Assembly (NCBI GenBank): GCA_022772675.1
Contig: JALEZW010000024.1
Location: 24,651 to 88,650, forward strand
Reading direction: 5' to 3'
From: Agathobacter sp.
GTDB lineage: Bacteria > Bacillota > Clostridia > Lachnospirales > Lachnospiraceae
Length of the DNA: 64,000 nt
Positions 60,877-64,000 of the stretch are shown here, piece by piece. The notes under the pieces were generated by a model. The model did no database searches. It had not been told where the DNA came from and saw only the letters and a list, made by a program, of their open reading frames with translations. The position numbers and the translations under genes were made by a program. Numbering within the stretch: position 1 is the stretch's first letter; each line of letters opens with the position of its first letter.

Positions 60877-62154
60877 CTATTTTCCAATATCTAATGCCGC
60901 CTCATCTAATTTTTTGCTACATCTTATAGTTACCTTTGCATAATATGCAGCATCCTCATCTGACATTGTTTCTTCATCATACTTTGTTAGCTTAGTGGCA
61001 AAATCATTATACTTCTTTAATAGTTCCACATAATCCGCGGCCATATCCGGATCTGTACTATTCTTTTGGTATTTCTTCATAAATTCTACATACTTATCTA
61101 CGAAATCCTCATATTCGTCCAGAAATGCTTTCAAATCAGGATCTACTTTCGTCTTATCATTCCTTTCGGAATCATTCTTGGGTTTTTCTTCTATTTTAGA
61201 CTCGGTTTCTGTAGCGTTTTCAGATTTTTGTTCCTCATCATTTTTCTTCATTTCCGTATCTGTTTTGTTTTCCATATCTACTTCGTTTTCTCTATCATAC
61301 GTTCCAGGAGCATTCAATTCAATATTCATAGAATCCGTGTAATAAGATAATAACAGCTTATAGCCATCCTCATTATGTGCAATATAAGAACTGCCAGATT
61401 CCTCACTATCCAATGCATATCCCATTTTCTGACACGCATTCAGATAATTTTCGTAATCTTTATCCGTATATTTATCAACAGAAACATAAAGTTTATCTAC
61501 ATCATCTATAATAACATCTCCATATTTTGCCTTAGGGTCCGGTAATTGCACGGCAAGCCCGTGAGCCGGCCAGTTTAATTTATTCAAATCCTTTCCATTG
61601 TTACACAGCATGAATGGAATCAGCAGCAAGAATCCCAGCATCGCCAATGCTACATGAAGGACCCTTTTCTTATCTTCGATAATATGCATTCCCATCAACC
61701 ACGATACCACAAATAGTCCTGTCTGAAACGTTGCAATAATTCCAGATAAAATGTGATGCGACATAAACGAAGAAATCATCATCACCAAACTGATAAAGGT
61801 AAATATCAGTGTTATGACACAAAGCTTACTTTTACGATAATTTTTCTGTTCCTCCTTCTCCTCCTGATGTGCTGCCTTCCTATTTTCATTTTCCATTTTA
61901 GCAAATTCCATTTCTTTTTGTGTACTGCTTTTTATTTTCTGGACAGTCACCTCATCACTATCAAGGATCCATTCCCTTGCTCCACAATAAGGACAAACTA
62001 CCTCTTTTTCATTTTCATCAATATCCATCAAAGCATTACAACTCTTGCATTTCAGGCGTATCGTTCTGACTCCATGTGTTTCAAACTTCTGCCCACACTT
62101 CGGGCAAACCTGTAAACCATCTGGAATCTCTGCTCCACATTTAACGCAATACAT
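60877..62154 (-). CDS. Zinc-ribbon membrane protein (DUF6591-like)
   Basis: A 425-residue protein. The N terminus carries two zinc ribbons: CVKC/CPKC (residues 3-18) and CKSC/CPYC (about 36-60). A charged coil then leads to three or four hydrophobic segments (about 110-190). The extracytoplasmic part includes a 70-residue beta-like domain (LPDPKAKYGDVIIDDVDKLYVSV), a low-complexity Glu/Lys/Asn stretch (about 285-330) and a C-terminal helical region (FLDEYEDFVDKYVEFMKKY), which matches my memory of DUF6591. The start at 62154 follows AAGGAG. Confidence 0.78.
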   Translation of the reverse strand: MYCVKCGAEIPDGLQVCPKCGQKFETHGVRTIRLKCKSCNALMDIDENEKEVVCPYCGAREWILDSDEVTVQKIKSSTQKEMEFAKMENENRKAAHQEEKEEQKNYRKSKLCVITLIFTFISLVMMISSFMSHHILSGIIATFQTGLFVVSWLMGMHIIEDKKRVLHVALAMLGFLLLIPFMLCNNGKDLNKLNWPAHGLAVQLPDPKAKYGDVIIDDVDKLYVSVDKYTDKDYENYLNACQKMGYALDSEESGSSYIAHNEDGYKLLLSYYTDSMNIELNAPGTYDRENEVDMENKTDTEMKKNDEEQKSENATETESKIEEKPKNDSERNDKTKVDPDLKAFLDEYEDFVDKYVEFMKKYQKNSTDPDMAADYVELLKKYNDFATKLTKYDEETMSDEDAAYYAKVTIRCSKKLDEAALDIGK

Positions 62155-62217
62155 AAATATCAACTCCTTTTCATTCCACTATTTCTATGTACTGAGAATT
62201 GTGTTTTCATCTCCAAG

Positions 62218-62547
62218 CTACATTGTATCAATCAATCTCTGCGCTTCCTCAATTAATGCATCCATTTCCTTCCTTTCCTCCTTCATCTTTTCTACCTGTT
62301 TTTCCAGTGCATTTTTTAGTTCATCGACAGGCGCATCTATTAACCATGTTATTTCTTTAATCGTAAAGCCAAACTGCTGGTATAACTTGATTCGATTGAT
62401 TCTTTCCTGTGTATTTTTATCATAGAGAAGATATCCCCGTACATTTTTTCCTACTGGGCTGACCAGTCCCGCCTTTTCATAACCCTGAACAGCCCTTCTG
62501 GAAACACCCAGTGAATCACACAGTTCGTGTAATGTCATTTCTGCCAT
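62218..62547 (-). CDS. MerR-family transcriptional regulator
   Basis: A 109-residue regulator. The MerR winged HTH occupies 1-70 (TLHELCDSLGVSRRAVQGYEKAGLVSP, then GYLLYDKNTQERINRIKLYQQFGFTIKEI), and an antiparallel coiled-coil dimerisation helix fills the rest. There is no obvious ligand domain, and the few C-terminal residues lack Cys. The start at 62547 follows AAGGAGGAAG. Its own promoter contains a 15-base palindrome in the spacer, consistent with MerR-type autoregulation by DNA distortion. Confidence 0.9.
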   Translation of the reverse strand: MAEMTLHELCDSLGVSRRAVQGYEKAGLVSPVGKNVRGYLLYDKNTQERINRIKLYQQFGFTIKEITWLIDAPVDELKNALEKQVEKMKEERKEMDALIEEAQRLIDTM

Positions 62548-62565
62548 GTGTCTTCCTCCTTTTTT

Positions 62566-62595
62566 AGCATAAAATTGCACGTTACGTGCAGTCAA
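62566..62595 (-). promoter_or_regulatory. MerR-type operator and promoter with palindrome in the spacer
   Basis: Minus strand TTGACT (62590-62595), 18 bases, TATGCT (62566-62571). The spacer holds the palindrome TGCACGT-A-ACGTGCA (62576-62590). The long spacer with a centred dyad is the arrangement MerR proteins act on. Confidence 0.75.
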
Positions 62596-62691
62596 ACTCT
62601 TTTGTTGTAAAGTGCAGCCGGAAAACACAATTCTCATAAAAGGCTTTGTAAATTTCGCGAAGAGGAATCACACATGGACTTTCTCCTTCGG

Positions 62692-62720
62692 TTGAACACA
62701 AACTCTCCCTATGCTATAAT
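62692..62720 (+). promoter_or_regulatory. Promoter of the nucleotidyltransferase gene
   Basis: TTGAAC, 17 bases, TATAAT, about 40 bases before the start codon. It is divergent from the MerR promoter, 100 bases away. Confidence 0.75.
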
Positions 62721-62759
62721 CACATTATCACTATCTGGTCTTGAAAGCGGGGACATCCT

Positions 62760-63041
62760 ATGTCTACAATGAGTATTGAACGAATCATACAAAAAGTATC
62801 TGAAATCTGTAAAAGAAACGGTGTCAGCCACGTATCGCTGATTGGATCTTTTGCAACCAATACAGCAACCTCCACCAGTGATATTGATTTTGTGGTATAT
62901 GACTGCCCAGACATTTTAAAGTTGGAAACGGATTTGGAAGAAATAGACACCCTCCGCAAAATAGATATATTTGACTATCAGTCCATTCATAATCCGTACT
63001 TATTGGAGGATATAAAAAAATATGGAAAACAAATTTATTAA
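62760..63041 (+). CDS. MNT-type nucleotidyltransferase (antitoxin-like)
   Basis: A 93-residue minimal nucleotidyltransferase. The active-site signature GSFATNTATSTSDIDFVV (about 28-45) fits the G-S-x(9-11)-D-x-D pattern. In MNT/HEPN toxin-antitoxin modules this protein adds AMP or a related group to the HEPN toxin and so silences it. Its stop overlaps by 20 bases a HEPN-like gene that is broken here, so it may now be an orphan. The ribosome binding site is GGGGAC, weak. An alternative start three codons in is possible. Confidence 0.88.
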   Translation: MSTMSIERIIQKVSEICKRNGVSHVSLIGSFATNTATSTSDIDFVVYDCPDILKLETDLEEIDTLRKIDIFDYQSIHNPYLLEDIKKYGKQIY

Positions 63042-63314
63042 CCGTTATAATGCTTTCTGTAAAAGCTTGAAAAAGATACACTGCAGGCAGCTTTTACAAA
63101 TGGACTGATTTTTGATGATGAATGGCTTCAGATGTTAAGAGTCAGAAATCAGTTAGCACACGATTATGACGGCAGTCTTGCTTCAGAATCCTTTGACGCA
63201 ATTATTTCTGTTTTCTATGACTGCTTTGAGAAATTCAAGAATCATGTTGCATTATATTATGAGAATAATGGAAAAGAATTTGAATTGCCAGATGCCTTTA
63301 TAAATAAAATATAA
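63022..63314 (+). pseudogene. Internally deleted, frameshifted HEPN partner of the nucleotidyltransferase
   Basis: It starts well (GGAGG, then ATG at 63022; MENKFINRYNAFCKSL matches the family's N terminus), but the frame stops after 28 codons. In another frame the C-terminal half continues without a break: LEKDTLQAAFTNGLIFDDEWLQ, then RNQLAHDYD with the R-x4-H HEPN motif. The central region that normally links them (an RFE...WK-type helix pair, roughly 40 residues) is absent. A deletion plus frameshift at about 63065-63075 is the simplest reading. Confidence 0.75.
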
Positions 63315-63316
63315 AA

Positions 63317-63343
63317 GAACCTTAACCGTAATGGCTAAGGTTC
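63317..63343 (+). terminator. Terminator of the nucleotidyltransferase module
   Basis: GAACCTTA...TAAGGTTC arms (eight perfect pairs, further pairing inside) just after the HEPN-remnant stop. The following CATAATTT is only moderately T-rich. Confidence 0.55.
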
Positions 63344-63453
63344 ATAATTTATGATTACTATATTACTACGCTCAATATATGATTTTTAATGCCTAATATA
63401 GTTGATTTCCTGCGGTCTGGAGTCCTTTCCATCGCATATTTTAATCCTTGTTC

Positions 63454-64000
63454 CTACTGGTCAGTTTCCATTGACCCGGCCAATGCCTTCTGTATTTCCA
63501 CATCATCCACCTCCGTCGGTTCCTCTGGTATCTCCGTTTCTTCAGTGTCCTCCGGGAGCTCTGGTGTTACCGGCTCTGGTGGCTCCGGGTTTGGATTAAC
63601 AAGCTCTATCATAATTTTTAATTTCTTTGATTTATTTCCAGCTTTTTCCCCAAATCCTTTGCAACAACAACTTTCTTGATTTTGTTAATAAGTTCTTTTT
63701 TTGATAGCTTCTCATCAATCGTAATATCTTTTTTCATTAATGAAACAATCGGTTTCTTTGTATCTTTGACTGTAATATATACACTTTTTTTATTCACATT
63801 TCCGATAGAATCTGTCGCAGAATACGTAATCTTATATTTTCCCGTTTTGCTCGCTGTATATTTCTGTTAAAAATTCCATGAGCTGTCACAGTTCTGCTCT
63901 CACTCGCTGTCACAAACTCACTCATCTTTTTGTCACGACTTCCGGGGCTTTCACCCCGGATTTCTTACTCCATTCCTCCAACCATTTCATGGTCAGCTAC
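63454..64000 (-). pseudogene. Frameshifted 3' part of a surface protein with an Ig-like domain
   Basis: Read on the minus strand from the right edge, four blocks join into one plausible protein but lie in shifting frames. They are KWLEEWSKKSGVKAPEVVTK; MSEFVTASESRTVTAHGIF; YTASKTGKYKITYSATDS continuing to LSKKELINKIKKVVVAKDLG; and a Pro/Glu-rich tail (LVNPNPEPPEP..., ending TAG at 63454-63456). The third block has the look of an extracellular Ig-like or HYR repeat. Shifts fall near 63930, 63868 and 63640, and a TAG (63997-63999) interrupts the first block. A CCGGGG/CCCCGG hairpin lies at 63941-63960. The gene is decayed. Confidence 0.55.

Noticed and set aside
1..64000. CRISPR array
   Set aside because: No regularly spaced identical repeats of 23-50 bases were seen, and no cas genes are present.
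1..64000. tRNA or rRNA genes
   Set aside because: Intergenic regions were read for cloverleaf arms and rRNA-like GC-rich blocks; none was convincing, including at the lysS junction.

Overview
The window reads as a chromosomal segment of an anaerobic, low-to-moderate GC Firmicute, most likely a motile member of the Lachnospiraceae (Clostridia). This rests on the housekeeping set (lysS, greA, dusB, coaX, birA, argF, murG, glgB), strong AGGAGG ribosome binding sites, consensus sigma-A promoters, a CIRCE heat-shock operator, a Clostridia-type Tad pilus locus, SleB/SH3 wall hydrolases and many small families familiar from this group. No rRNA, tRNA or CRISPR array was seen.

Bases 1 to about 12,050 look like the right end of an integrated mobile element. 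It has two parts. The AT-rich part (1-7954) is one tightly overlapping minus-strand operon: an XRE regulator, a 376-residue unrecognised protein, a SNF2 helicase, a GHKL (MORC/MutL-like) ATPase, an HNH nuclease, a cytosine-5 DNA methyltransferase, a Vsr nuclease, and a truncated gene ending in the start of what looks like a DUF3883 domain. This is a multi-gene restriction-modification or anti-phage system and the best candidate for a little-studied system here. The GC-richer part (8333-11800) is a maintenance module: parA, parB and a RepA_N-type initiator with iteron-like repeats inside its coding sequence. The element abuts the 3' end of lysS.

Bases 12,053-22,755 are core chromosome: greA-lysS; an argF-birA-orf-coaX-dusB operon; a secreted SH3/SleB hydrolase with a long leader; a stand-alone murG; and a HIT protein. 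Bases 22,769-34,064 hold a flavoprotein-SCP2 fusion, a rhomboid protease and a Tad (Flp) pilus operon of 11 genes driven by a near-perfect sigma-A promoter at 34,086-34,114. The operon includes a 55-residue Flp pilin, two prepilin peptidases, an FHA protein and several unusual subunits. A fliS-flagellin pair with a sigma-28-type promoter follows.

Bases 36,583-42,676 carry a DUF1858 protein, a MecA-like adaptor, an atypical Ser/Thr kinase fused to a degenerate P-loop domain, an in-phase downstream open frame reachable by a -1 frameshift, a GH18 hydrolase and an amidase. Bases 42,662-58,920 are mainly large or regulatory minus-strand genes: a 983-residue unknown protein, glgB, a TPR/AAA protein, a PerM-family transporter, an aconitase-family hydratase, a two-component system, a coiled-coil protein, CIRCE-controlled hsp20 and a sigma-like protein lacking region 4.

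Bases 58,945-64,000 are a patchwork of small genes (tandem DUF4230 proteins, a zinc-ribbon membrane protein, a MerR regulator) and broken genes: a Nudix fragment, a nucleotidyltransferase whose HEPN partner is internally deleted, and a frameshifted surface protein. Family names come from recalled motifs only; no search was run.
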